Assembly (NCBI RefSeq): GCF_042651785.1
Contig: NZ_JBHSEC010000004.1
Coordinates: forward strand, 1-47,954
Direction: 5' to 3'
Source of the DNA: Chungangia koreensis
Lineage (GTDB): Bacteria > Bacillota > Bacilli > Bacillales_A > Planococcaceae
Length of the DNA: 47,954 nt
Below, one piece after another: positions 24,903 through 34,329 of this stretch (position 1 is the stretch's first letter; each line of letters opens with the position of its first letter). Both the position numbers and the translations under genes were made by a program. The notes below the pieces were generated by a model. That model ran no database searches, was not told the DNA's origin, and worked only from the letters and a program-made list of their open reading frames with translations.

Positions 24903-24930
24903 ACAACCTGTGTAAATAGAACATCCATAT

Positions 24931-24968
24931 AAATAGCCACCTCTCCAACTTAGGAGAAGTGGCTATTT
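24931..24968. terminator. Bidirectional terminator between the membrane gene and nupQ
   Basis: AAATAGCCAC / GTGGCTATTT outer stem continued by TCTCC/GGAGA, 18-nt interior. Lies between converging genes (24902 plus, 25007 minus). Confidence 0.8.
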
Positions 24969-25006
24969 CATAGTAAATTATTTCAAATTGAATATAGTAT
25001 CTTTAT

Positions 25007-25966
25007 TTATCTCTTCCCTTTATCATAAATCTCACCTAATGCTTTCGGTGCTCGGTTCGATTTGGAGAAGAAGATCAACAACAATAATGTTAATACATAC
25101 GGTAAGATCATGAATAAATCAGTGAAACTGCTTGGCAATGCCATTGCCTGAGCTATGAACGTCCCTCCTGATTTGGCAAAACCGAATAACAGACATGCCG
25201 CTAAAGTCGGGAGAATCCTCCAGTTGCCGAAGATTAACGCTGCAATCGCCAAGAATCCATACCCCATGTAAATGTTGGAAGAAAATTGAGCGGAAATGGA
25301 ATAGGCAAAACACATACCAGCGAGACCGGATAAAAGACCTGATATTAGTACGGCAGAAAAACGAATCTTCGCTACATCTACACCTGCTGCATCAACAGAT
25401 TGTGGATTTTCCCCACTCGCCCTTAAACGCAAACCGAATCTGGTCTTATATAAGACATACCAAGCAAAAATGGCAATCACAACAATGATCACTTGGAACG
25501 GATACACATCTGTAAAAATTGCACCAATCACTGGTATATTAGCTAAACCGTCAATCGTAAACCGCTCCGATACACCTAAACGGAACTTGTCCGAAGCCGC
25601 TCCGAATACTACCGCATTGATCTGTGTTGTTAAGAAAGTCGTGAGAGCTAACGCCAAAATATTGATGACAACACCGCTGATTACTTGATTGGCCTTAAAT
25701 TTAATACTTAATACCGCATGAATTACGGAAAATCCCATTCCGCCAATCATCGAAAATAATAACGCTACGTAGAACATATCTTCAATAGCTGCTCCTGAAG
25801 CGTTTGCGATTAGCACAGCTGACAGGCCACCGATGAATGCGCCGAATCCTTGAAAGCCTTCAAGTGCTAAGTTGGTAATCCCACTTTTCTCGCTATATAT
25901 ACCGCCTATCGCCATGATAAAAAGAGGCAGAGCAAAGGATAATCCATCAATAATAATCGTATCCAT
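25007..25966 (-). CDS. nupQ: Nucleoside ABC transporter, permease subunit
   Basis: 319 aa polytopic permease of the BMP-type nucleoside transporter family. The start MDTIIIDGLSFALPLFIMAI and the motifs GIYSEKSGITNLALEGFQGF and SGENPQSVDAAGVDVAKIR are diagnostic of the second permease (YufQ/NupQ) of the guanosine importer. It follows nupP with no gap (stop and start adjacent). Last gene of the nupNOPQ operon under guanine riboswitch control. Confidence 0.92.
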   Translation of the reverse strand: MDTIIIDGLSFALPLFIMAIGGIYSEKSGITNLALEGFQGFGAFIGGLSAVLIANASGAAIEDMFYVALLFSMIGGMGFSVIHAVLSIKFKANQVISGVVINILALALTTFLTTQINAVVFGAASDKFRLGVSERFTIDGLANIPVIGAIFTDVYPFQVIIVVIAIFAWYVLYKTRFGLRLRASGENPQSVDAAGVDVAKIRFSAVLISGLLSGLAGMCFAYSISAQFSSNIYMGYGFLAIAALIFGNWRILPTLAACLLFGFAKSGGTFIAQAMALPSSFTDLFMILPYVLTLLLLIFFSKSNRAPKALGEIYDKGKR

Positions 25967-27118
25967 TTATGATTCACTGTCCTTTCGATCCACTTCTTTT
26001 TCCTTCAAGCGGCTGACTTTATGCTTCACGTACGCACCACACGCACTAAACAATAAGATGAGCCCGATAATCACAGAAGCGATTTCTTGTCTGATTCCTG
26101 CCTGCGAACTCATATACGTGCTTCCTTGGTCAATAATTGATATTAACAAGGACGAGAAAATAATCCCGATTGGATGGGAGTTTCCTAATAGTGCAACCGC
26201 AATCGAGTCAAAACCGATACTTGATAAAACTTTTGGTTGGATGGAAGAGAAATAACCTAAATAATACGTCACACCGGCAAGACCAGCTAAACCACCAGAA
26301 ATGATCATGGCTAACACTGTATTTGTTCCGACCTTGATGCCTGTATATTTTGCAGCATCCCGGTTGGATCCTACTGCTTTAATTTCAAAACCAACCACTG
26401 TCTTGTCCATAAGGAACTTAATGAAGATCGCGACTATAATGGCTAAAATGAAGCCCAATGGAATGTCCATTTTCAAGTTTGCCATCTCTACATTCACTAA
26501 TGTCAGTCGTGCTGCTTCTGAAATATATTTGGATTGTCTTGAAATCGGATCGATATAATACATTTGAATAAAGAAGCTAATCACATATTGGGCAATGTAA
26601 TTTAACATGATCGTAGATACTACTTCATGAATGTTAAATCTATGTTTTAACCACCCTACTAATCCGCCCATCAAACCGCCGGCAACAAGTCCAATCAGCA
26701 ATACAAGAGGCTTTGCCATGACAGCATCCAATCCACTGTAACCAACAATGATGGTCGCCAAGAAACCGGAGACCAGCATTTGACCTGAAACCCCAATATT
26801 AAATAAGCCCGCTCTAAGAGCAACAGCGACTGCCAAACTGGCAAACACAAGCGGTGTCATAGAATCCAGCAAACTCAAAAAGTCAGTGAGCATGCTCTTA
26901 TAGCCAGCATAAGAAGCCTTCGGCAAGATTCCTGCCCCTTGGAATAAGTTATAAAACGCTTGAATCGGATTTTTGCCGAGAAGTAGTATGACAATTGCTG
27001 CAGCGATGAAACTGATTATTATAGAGGCGACCGGAATTGTGATCGGTTGCCATTTCTCATTCCGTATTGGCCATAACAGACGATAACTTAAGCTACTTTT
27101 CTTTTGATCTTTACTCAT
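25967..27118 (-). CDS. nupP: Nucleoside ABC transporter, permease subunit
   Basis: 383 aa permease with about nine to ten membrane helices. It has the branched-chain/nucleoside permease features LRAGLFNIGVSGQMLVSGFL and AVGSNRDAAKYTGIKV, plus a basic C-terminal tail. Pairs with NupQ to form the membrane channel. Overlaps the nupO stop by 8 bp, implying coupled translation. Confidence 0.92.
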   Translation of the reverse strand: MSKDQKKSSLSYRLLWPIRNEKWQPITIPVASIIISFIAAAIVILLLGKNPIQAFYNLFQGAGILPKASYAGYKSMLTDFLSLLDSMTPLVFASLAVAVALRAGLFNIGVSGQMLVSGFLATIIVGYSGLDAVMAKPLVLLIGLVAGGLMGGLVGWLKHRFNIHEVVSTIMLNYIAQYVISFFIQMYYIDPISRQSKYISEAARLTLVNVEMANLKMDIPLGFILAIIVAIFIKFLMDKTVVGFEIKAVGSNRDAAKYTGIKVGTNTVLAMIISGGLAGLAGVTYYLGYFSSIQPKVLSSIGFDSIAVALLGNSHPIGIIFSSLLISIIDQGSTYMSSQAGIRQEIASVIIGLILLFSACGAYVKHKVSRLKEKEVDRKDSES

Positions 27119-28643
27119 GCTTAGCCCCCATCATATATTCGCCGATTTCATTGGTCGTTAATGATTCACTTTTTGCGATCTTTTGAAGTTGGCCGTTATA
27201 GATCACGCCGATCGTATCCGCTACATTCATAATTTCGTCCAACTCCAACGAAACGAGTAAGATCGCTTTGCCTTGATCGCGCTGTTCGATCATCATTCTA
27301 TGAATATTTTCTATTGCACCAATATCTACTCCTCGTGTTGGTTGAACGAAAATCATAAGCGGGGATTGCAATTCGATTTCACGGGCAATAATGGCTTTTT
27401 GCTGGTTACCGCCACTCATCGAACGGACTTGCGTCTTGTTGCCTTGCCCACTTCGAATATCGTATTGTTCAATCAACTGGCTGCCGAATTGCTCAAATTC
27501 GTGTTCTTTCAAGATTCCTTTCGTCGAAAAGGGTTCTTTGTAGTACTGCTTTGAAGCTAAATTCGTGGATAAATCAAAGTCCAAAAACAATCCGAATCTT
27601 TGACGGTCTTCTGGTATATAAGAGATACCAGATTCAGTTCTGCTTCTTATGCTGTCATGGGTAATGTCCTTGCCATTAAGCACTATCTTTCCTGCGCTAG
27701 CCTTCGTCAATCCGGCAATAGCATCCGCTATTTCGACTTGCCCATTATCCGCGACACCCGCTATCGCAAAGATTTCACCACTGTGTATCGTAAAGGAAAC
27801 GTCTTTGACTACTTCAAATCCGGCCTCATTTTTCACGGTTAAATGTTCTACTCTCAATACTTCCTCTATAAATTGAGCAGGTACTTTTTCAGATTCAAAA
27901 TTTACCTCTCGTCCCACCATTAACTGAGCCATAAGCTTGACTGATGTGGTCTTTACATCCAATACGTCTACTAACTTCCCTTTGTTCAATACGGCACATC
28001 GATCGGCCACTTTCTTAATTTCTTCTAACTTATGTGTGATTAATATGATTGTTTTTCCGCTATTCCGCAGACCTTCAATAATACCGAGCAAGAAGTCGAT
28101 TTCTTGTGGCGTTAAGACTGCTGTTGGTTCATCAAAAATGAGGATTTCGGCTTCACGATAAAGCACCTTTAAAATTTCAACACGTTGCTGCATGGAAACC
28201 GTCAGATCAGCAACTTTTTTAGTAGGTTCCACTTCTAATCCGAAGTTCTTGGACAATTCTTCAATTTTACGATTGGCATTACGAATATCTACGTATGGAA
28301 AAAGACCAGCGAATTTTTTGATCGGCTCGACTCCTAAAGTGATATTCTCTGTAACCGTATAATCCTCAACCAACTTAAAATGTTGATGGACCATTCCGAT
28401 GTTCAGGTTTGCTGCATGGTTCGGCGAACTGATCTGAACTTTCTCTCCCCGAATATAGATTTCTCCTTCATCGGGTTCGTACATTCCACTTAACATACTC
28501 ATCAATGTTGATTTACCTGCACCGTTTTCTCCAAGTAAAGCAAAGATTTCTCCTTTTTTAATGCCGATGGAGACGTCATCATTCGCTACGATTCCAGGAA
28601 AACGTTTCGTGATGTGTTTCATTTCTACGATATAATCAGACAT
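27111..28643 (-). CDS. nupO: Nucleoside ABC transporter, dual ATPase subunit
   Basis: 510 aa from the ATG at 28641-28643, which follows AAGGAGAAC; the frame is open six codons further up. Two ABC domains: the first with GENGAGKSTLMSMLSG and signature LTVSMQQRVEILKVL, the second with degenerate Walker A GVADNGQVEIADAIAG and signature RSMSGGNQQKAIIARE. This asymmetry (second site lacking GKST) is usual in this family (YufO/RbsA-like). Energises uptake of guanosine and related nucleosides. Confidence 0.93.
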   Translation of the reverse strand: MSDYIVEMKHITKRFPGIVANDDVSIGIKKGEIFALLGENGAGKSTLMSMLSGMYEPDEGEIYIRGEKVQISSPNHAANLNIGMVHQHFKLVEDYTVTENITLGVEPIKKFAGLFPYVDIRNANRKIEELSKNFGLEVEPTKKVADLTVSMQQRVEILKVLYREAEILIFDEPTAVLTPQEIDFLLGIIEGLRNSGKTIILITHKLEEIKKVADRCAVLNKGKLVDVLDVKTTSVKLMAQLMVGREVNFESEKVPAQFIEEVLRVEHLTVKNEAGFEVVKDVSFTIHSGEIFAIAGVADNGQVEIADAIAGLTKASAGKIVLNGKDITHDSIRSRTESGISYIPEDRQRFGLFLDFDLSTNLASKQYYKEPFSTKGILKEHEFEQFGSQLIEQYDIRSGQGNKTQVRSMSGGNQQKAIIAREIELQSPLMIFVQPTRGVDIGAIENIHRMMIEQRDQGKAILLVSLELDEIMNVADTIGVIYNGQLQKIAKSESLTTNEIGEYMMGAKHE

Positions 28644-28673
28644 CCTGTTCTCCTTCCTCACAACCGGAAAAAT

Positions 28674-28717
28674 AATAGAAGTTCATCATTCCCATAGGGA
28701 ACTGACAAACTTCTATT
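28674..28717 (-). terminator. Hairpin between nupN and nupO (leaky terminator or processing site)
   Basis: AATAGAAGTT / AACTTCTATT, perfect 10-bp stem with a 24-nt loop containing a second small stem TTCCC/GGGAA, followed on the minus strand by ATTATTTTTCC. It lies in the 96-bp gap after the solute-binding-protein gene, as expected for excess binding protein over membrane components. Confidence 0.6.
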
Positions 28718-28739
28718 GTGATTGTGTCTCTAATTTATC

Positions 28740-29897
28740 TTATAGTCCTGGGAACTCTTCTGGAGTGTGCTCGTTAAAGTTAGATGCAGGTACGATCGTG
28801 CCATCTTTCACTAACTCGTACGCTTCATTCAATTTGTTTAGCGTATCGTCAGAAAGTTGGTGACGACCTTCTTCTTTAATGAAACCAGTTGAATCTGTAT
28901 CCGCATGAAGAACGACATTTCCGCCTTCAAATGTTCCATCAACAACAGAATTCAATGACTTTTCAATGTTCATCGCCATGAATTTCACAGCAGATGTTAA
29001 CACAATATTTTCAGAACCGTTTGCACCGTCATCATATTGGTCAACGTCCACACCAATTACTTTCACATCGTCCTTCGCTTCTTTGACAGCTGTGAATACA
29101 CCGTTACCAGTGCCGCCTGCTGCAGGGAAGATGATATCTACACCTTGTTTAATTAGCGCATTTGCAATCACTTTACCAGTTGCCTCATCTGAGAAAGAAC
29201 CTGCGTAGTTACCACCAACATCAGCACCCGTTACATCAGTTCCTGCATAACCAGACAACTCAACAATTTCAACATCTTTGCCATAAACCTTGTTCGCGTA
29301 GTTCACGCCTGATTCGAAACCAAATTGATAGTTAACGTTAGAAGGATAAGCGATCCCATTTACAACCGCTACTTTGTTTGTCTTTGTTTCAAGTGCTGCA
29401 GCCATTCCTGCAAAGAAGCCACTTTCTTGTTCAGCGAAATTCATCGCATAGATATTATCGAATTCCGTTTGGCCATCTACAGGAGCTGGCTCAGAGTCAT
29501 TAATAATAAAGAACTTATCTGGATTTTCTACAGCAAGAGTAGAAACTCCAGCAAATTGGAACCCAGGAGTTACAATAACATCATAATCTGCCACAATATC
29601 AGCAACAGCTTGTACACTCGCAGCAGGGTCACCAGATTCTTCTCTAACAGCCTTCACTGTTGCTGTTGGATGGTTTTCAATGAAGCTTAAAATACCATTG
29701 TAGTTATCTTCATTGAAGCTGCCATCATCAACGCCGGAAGGGCTTGTGATGATCGCAATTTTCAGTCCTTCTTCATCTGATCCGGACGCAGCATCTGCTT
29801 CTTGATCTTTTGCTGAGTCACTTCCGCACGCTGCTAAAAATGCTGTTATGAAAGCAATGATTAACACCATTACATATTTCTTTGAATGATTTTTCAA
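28740..29897 (-). CDS. nupN: BMP-family nucleoside-binding lipoprotein
   Basis: 385 aa. Signal peptide with lipobox FLAACGSDS (about C24), then a basic-membrane-protein/PnrA-like binding domain: LKIAIITSPSGVDDGSFNED and the motif FPAAGGTGNGVFTAVKE. It is the extracellular, lipid-anchored receptor of the NupNOPQ importer; homologue YufN binds guanosine-type nucleosides. Starts at TTG, preceded by AGGAGGAAACAAC. First gene after the riboswitch. Confidence 0.93.
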   Translation of the reverse strand: MKNHSKKYVMVLIIAFITAFLAACGSDSAKDQEADAASGSDEEGLKIAIITSPSGVDDGSFNEDNYNGILSFIENHPTATVKAVREESGDPAASVQAVADIVADYDVIVTPGFQFAGVSTLAVENPDKFFIINDSEPAPVDGQTEFDNIYAMNFAEQESGFFAGMAAALETKTNKVAVVNGIAYPSNVNYQFGFESGVNYANKVYGKDVEIVELSGYAGTDVTGADVGGNYAGSFSDEATGKVIANALIKQGVDIIFPAAGGTGNGVFTAVKEAKDDVKVIGVDVDQYDDGANGSENIVLTSAVKFMAMNIEKSLNSVVDGTFEGGNVVLHADTDSTGFIKEEGRHQLSDDTLNKLNEAYELVKDGTIVPASNFNEHTPEEFPGL

Positions 29898-29930
29898 TGT
29901 TGTTTCCTCCTGTTGATTTGCTTTTTTGCA

Positions 29931-29963
29931 AAAATTAAAAGCACCGAGTTTTCACCGGTGCTT
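29931..29963 (-). terminator. Riboswitch-controlled terminator of nupNOPQ
   Basis: AAGCACCG / CGGTGCTT stem with a 9-nt loop, followed on the minus strand by TTAATTTTTGC. Lies between the guanine aptamer (30037-30102) and nupN. Confidence 0.8.
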
Positions 29964-30036
29964 GACTGTAGGAAGGTAGACAATGGGGAATTAAAGAAAA
30001 ATAAAAAAGAATAATCGCCCATGAATATACACAACC

Positions 30037-30102
30037 TCGTAGTCAAGCCATTTACGGCAGCTTGGTAGAAACTTCTGGGCCATATCCCCAATATTATACG
30101 AG
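30037..30102 (-). promoter_or_regulatory. Guanine-type purine riboswitch aptamer (nupNOPQ)
   Basis: Minus strand: CTCGTATAATATTGGGGATA, TGGCCCAGAAGTTTCTACC, CCGTAAATGGCTTG and GACTACGAG. P1 pairs CTCGTA with TACGAG perfectly. The base-reading position is C (GACTA), so guanine. Closest in sequence to the pbuG aptamer in this window. Confidence 0.95.
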
Positions 30103-30127
30103 AATAATATTTAATTTTTACAAACTC

Positions 30128-30156
30128 AATTTAACATCAATAATAAGGGCTGTCAA
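30128..30156 (-). promoter_or_regulatory. SigA promoter of nupNOPQ
   Basis: Minus strand TTGACA (30151-30156), 17-nt spacer, TAAATT (30128-30133), about 25 bp upstream of the riboswitch. The rest of 30157-30268 shows nothing I can assign. Confidence 0.75.
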
Positions 30157-30268
30157 CAAAATCCGAATATTTTGTTTGAAATTTAAACAATTGTTCGTGA
30201 GTTGTGTGATTAGTGTGTCAATTAGGAATAAAGAATCATATGAAAGACACCAGAGGAACTAATAGAAT

Positions 30269-30303
30269 AAAAAAACCCCTATAAGTTTCTCCACTTATAG
30301 GGG
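30269..30303 (-). terminator. Intrinsic terminator downstream of the protease/MBL operon
   Basis: CCCCTATAAGT / ACTTATAGGGG, perfect 11-bp stem, 6-nt loop, TTTTTTT on the minus strand. It is ~175 bp beyond the protease-gene stop and marks the left edge of the accessory island. Confidence 0.85.
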
Positions 30304-30478
30304 ACTTGTTGAAACTTTACTATATTAACAAAAATTCCGCATTTCACTCCGCTTATCTTGATACTTATGTGTCAAGGTTTTCTTTTAGTGTTGTCTGTAA
30401 TCTTACTTCCTAAATATTTTGAAATAAATAACACTCTTCCAATAAAATCTTTCGAATAGATTTTTCTCTTTTGTTATT

Positions 30479-33400
30479 TTATAACTCATATGAAGCACGC
30501 TCTCTTTCACGGAAAGCTTGCCTTTTATAATTCTGAGATATTTTAAGTAATTCGGTTGATACTTTAGGGTACCTAATTCGAACTTTTCTTGCATAATTGT
30601 CATATTGAGCTGATAGTGCTGCTTCTTCTCTACCATTAGTTCCCCAATAAACACCTCTGCTATTAAAGATCCCCATTTCAAAACCTATTCCAACATCTTC
30701 TGTGTAATACTTTTCAAATACCTTGCACACCGCAATTTGTGGAAATATATCTTCATTTTTAGGAGAATAAGCAAAGCATTCACCCAGAATTTGTCTTCCT
30801 ATTTTCTCATGTCCAGTTCTATCAATTTCATCTAAAAATATTTTAACCCATGTTTCTAATTTCTCTTCTGATATTTCGTTATTTTCGTCTACGCACGGGC
30901 AAAACTTTAGTTTAAATAAGATTTCCCATGCCTGTTTCCCTAACCTTTTTTTCACTTCATCAATATCTTTTTCTTCTTCTTTAGAAGATTTATAAGCAGC
31001 TTGGATTAATGAAGCTAACAATTTGGAATCAGTTTTAAGTTCTTCCATTAAATATTTTGGAGGTAGTTGATCAATTATTAAACTAAAGTATGCCCATTCT
31101 AAATAACAAATTCTTAAATAGAGATTTCTATCAATATTTGAATTAGTTTCCCTGTAAATGTGTTCAAACACTTCAAGAATTAAATAGCTATTTTGACTGT
31201 TTATAGTGAATGTTTCTTGATTTGACAATATTTCTTCTAATAATATTAAATTTTTCTCTATGTCTTTTTCAAAGTATATATCTATCATTCTTAATAGAGC
31301 ATTTATATTTTTGTACTCTATAAGTTTTGACCATACCTTCTCCTTTACTGAATTATCAACTATATCCCAATGTATTACAAAATCCGTCCAATATTTATCC
31401 TGTAATTCTTCTGAATACGTATTTATTATGTCCAACACTTTTTCATCAACGCGTAGAATTTTTAATATAGGAAGCACCAGTTCAGCCTTTCCTTCTAAGT
31501 AATCTAATATAGATTTAATTATCTTTTCTCCTTCCTTAATATAAACCTTTTCAACATAAGAAATAAAAAAGAGTTCGGCTGAGTTTGCTAAAGCCTCATC
31601 AAAAAAGTTAAAATTCAAATCATAGTTATAAATATCACTAGCTAAAATACTTCCAATAACTTGTTGTGAACGACTTGTTGTATCATGAATTCTTAAAAGC
31701 TCAAGCATATTCCAAAAATCCTGTGGTTTTTCAATAATCAACTTTAGTACCTTTATGCGTTCTTCTTTCAATTTTTCTTTTTGCTTTTCCCAGTTAGTTC
31801 TTTCGTTTCTATCATATGGAGTCGGATTCAACTCGACTAGCTTTTCATTCGTAAATAAATGCAAATAATTATAAATATCACATTTAAAAGTAATTAGATT
31901 AAATAGTTCTTCAATCTTTTTTACATTTTCTTCACTTAAAGCCCAGTCGGAATCCTTAAAAAATCTATGCCTATATATAATATCTCTTACCTTTTCTTTA
32001 AATGTATATCTAACTTCATCTATTTCATTATTAGAGAGAGCTTGAACAAATTTCTCTCTTACTAAATCATATAGTCCTAACTCTATAAAGAAACATTTAT
32101 CGAATAATACACTCCATTTTTCTAAATCGTTATTAGCATTATTAATTGCAATTGAAGTATAAGCCTTATAAGTTTTAAATAATTGATCACTAAATTTTAA
32201 TTTATATTTAAACTCATATGGTCTATAATCCAAACGAGTCATACTTAAAAACGAGCCGTGGTTACTTCTATCAGGTAGAATTTGCTCCAAAATTCCCCAT
32301 CCAATTGAGCTAGTTTCAACAATATATTCAACTAAATCAATCTTTTCATCTAAACTGACATTAATCACATGTAACCAACCAGATAAAGCTTGAGATAGTG
32401 TGGATAATGGACTATTAGAAAGTTTATAACTCAGGTTCCTTTCTGCAAGTTTAACTAGTATTTGTATGGATTTAGGTGCTATACTTTCTAAGCAAAGTAA
32501 CTTTTCAAGAGACCACAGAACATGTGTATAATAATTCCTTGCGAAAAAACCATCGGATGTACTTTCAAATAAGTCCCACAGTTTTGATTCTGGATTATTA
32601 ACTTCCTTTTCTAAAAAATCAACAAAAATTAGCGGAGAGGCTTCTGCCATTAGAGGTAAAAACTCTGCTATTGCAAACCACTGTTTTGAATTCTGCGTTT
32701 GTACTAATAGGCCTTGTATAATATTATCTACAAATCTTTGATTATTATTTGTATTAGTATCATTTTCTATTAACGCCAGAGCTACCAGAGATCTAATAAT
32801 TCCTCTTTTTAGAATGCTAGAGTACTCTATTTTCTCATCAGTTAGTAATCCAGACCGATAATGTTCCTCGACAGGCAAATCAAATATAGCTGGTATTTCA
32901 CTAAAGACTTCCAATACTAAGCCTTCAAATATCTGTAGCTTTTCTTTTGTAATTTTTGAAAATAAAATCTCCCAACTTTCTTCAATATTTGCTAATTTAA
33001 ATACATCTTCATAACCAGTGTTGTAGTGTAAAATAAATGGATCTTCGCCATTCGTAATATCTTTAATAGAGTCTATATACTCGTAATAATCCATATTAGT
33101 TAATCGTTCTATAAATAATTTATCTTTGGAATTATTTTTCCATGAACCCGCTAATAATGCCGGTAATAAATTTAAATCTGTGTGTTCTTCCCATTTAGGT
33201 TTACCATTTTTTCCTTCAAATACTTTTCTTTTGAAAATAGAATATAAACCATTACATTGGCGAACTAACTGGTGCGCCATTGTTGCCTCACCAATTTCAT
33301 CAGTTAACTTATCACGCATATTATCTAGAGTTCGTTTATTAAGTTTCAAAGGATTTTTATTACCAACAAAATCTTCTTCGCCATACAAAATAATATTTAT

Positions 33401-34318
33401 GTTTCCTTGTATAGGAGTGATTTCATTAGCATTAAAATTTGGTATAATAATTTTACCTTCAGAGCTTTCCCTTAATTGATTCCATTCTTGTAATCCTTCT
33501 ACTATTAACACCTTAGGGATTAAATGTCTAGTTTTTGTTTTAATAATATAGAAAACATATCCCATAACTTCTTCTTTTGTTTTACCCTGCAAATATATTG
33601 TACTTTGAGTATTTAGCATACTTAAAAAATTCTCTTCAAAATCTTTTTCTTCGTAATTGAAAAAATCCAAAGAAATTTTTGGGTTAGTGCATCCCATTAA
33701 AAATTCTTCAAAACTATAAATATCCGAAGCTTTCTCAAATAAGGTAAAGCCAATTTCTTCGAAATAATCTTCATATTTCACCAAACTCACCGCTCCAATA
33801 CGGCTTGCTTCACCATTTTCGGCAACTTGCTCTAACATTACTCCTACTACAAAATTTTTATAAATTATTGGACCACCTGAACATCCTTGGAAATCCTTAA
33901 TAGAATCTGAATTTACCTTTAAATCAAAGTAACCGTTATCTCCGATTAATTTAAGTTCAATTAGAGTACCTTCATTTTCTCTAACAGCTGGATAACCATA
34001 GGTAAAAACATCTGCTTGATCTTCAAAATCATACTTTATACATTCTAACGATTTTGTCTCCCCCATAGGTTCATTAAGCTGCAAAGCAATAATTTCACCT
34101 ATTTCTTCATTAATAGGTAAAAGAGGTGTTCCGTATCTAATTTCTTTCTTTCCATTGGTATCTTTGAAAATAATCTCAATTAAAATACTATTATCAAATA
34201 AATATTCTTTTATTGAGTGAACGGTTGTGATAACTTTATCTTCTGAAATTAGAAATCCTGATGAAACATCTCCATTACATTTTATTTTCGGTATAGATAA
34301 ATTATCTTTAAATTTCAT
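30479..34318 (-). CDS. Trypsin-like protease fused to degenerate STAND-like and helical regions
   Basis: A 1279-aa protein. Residues ~8-200 are a trypsin-fold protease: SSGFLISEDKVITTVHSI (H34), DFQGCSGGPII (S147); at the usual Asp position the sequence reads GEIIALQL, so the acid may be E75. Residues ~225-430 look like an NTPase module in layout, but the P-loop place reads STIYLQGKTKEEVMGY (241-253), without GKS/T, so ATP binding is doubtful; NIIILYGEED-like text follows at ~307. From ~500 on it is long, helical, repeat-like, with no motif I recognise, suitable for ligand sensing. It lies 11 bp after an MBL-fold gene and shares its transcript. Architecture recalls AVAST type 1 (MBL, protease, STAND) defence; the assignment is inference. 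The coding sequence is very AT-rich. Confidence 0.75.
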   Translation of the reverse strand: MKFKDNLSIPKIKCNGDVSSGFLISEDKVITTVHSIKEYLFDNSILIEIIFKDTNGKKEIRYGTPLLPINEEIGEIIALQLNEPMGETKSLECIKYDFEDQADVFTYGYPAVRENEGTLIELKLIGDNGYFDLKVNSDSIKDFQGCSGGPIIYKNFVVGVMLEQVAENGEASRIGAVSLVKYEDYFEEIGFTLFEKASDIYSFEEFLMGCTNPKISLDFFNYEEKDFEENFLSMLNTQSTIYLQGKTKEEVMGYVFYIIKTKTRHLIPKVLIVEGLQEWNQLRESSEGKIIIPNFNANEITPIQGNINIILYGEEDFVGNKNPLKLNKRTLDNMRDKLTDEIGEATMAHQLVRQCNGLYSIFKRKVFEGKNGKPKWEEHTDLNLLPALLAGSWKNNSKDKLFIERLTNMDYYEYIDSIKDITNGEDPFILHYNTGYEDVFKLANIEESWEILFSKITKEKLQIFEGLVLEVFSEIPAIFDLPVEEHYRSGLLTDEKIEYSSILKRGIIRSLVALALIENDTNTNNNQRFVDNIIQGLLVQTQNSKQWFAIAEFLPLMAEASPLIFVDFLEKEVNNPESKLWDLFESTSDGFFARNYYTHVLWSLEKLLCLESIAPKSIQILVKLAERNLSYKLSNSPLSTLSQALSGWLHVINVSLDEKIDLVEYIVETSSIGWGILEQILPDRSNHGSFLSMTRLDYRPYEFKYKLKFSDQLFKTYKAYTSIAINNANNDLEKWSVLFDKCFFIELGLYDLVREKFVQALSNNEIDEVRYTFKEKVRDIIYRHRFFKDSDWALSEENVKKIEELFNLITFKCDIYNYLHLFTNEKLVELNPTPYDRNERTNWEKQKEKLKEERIKVLKLIIEKPQDFWNMLELLRIHDTTSRSQQVIGSILASDIYNYDLNFNFFDEALANSAELFFISYVEKVYIKEGEKIIKSILDYLEGKAELVLPILKILRVDEKVLDIINTYSEELQDKYWTDFVIHWDIVDNSVKEKVWSKLIEYKNINALLRMIDIYFEKDIEKNLILLEEILSNQETFTINSQNSYLILEVFEHIYRETNSNIDRNLYLRICYLEWAYFSLIIDQLPPKYLMEELKTDSKLLASLIQAAYKSSKEEEKDIDEVKKRLGKQAWEILFKLKFCPCVDENNEISEEKLETWVKIFLDEIDRTGHEKIGRQILGECFAYSPKNEDIFPQIAVCKVFEKYYTEDVGIGFEMGIFNSRGVYWGTNGREEAALSAQYDNYARKVRIRYPKVSTELLKISQNYKRQAFRERERASYEL

Positions 34319-34329
34319 ACTTATCCTCC

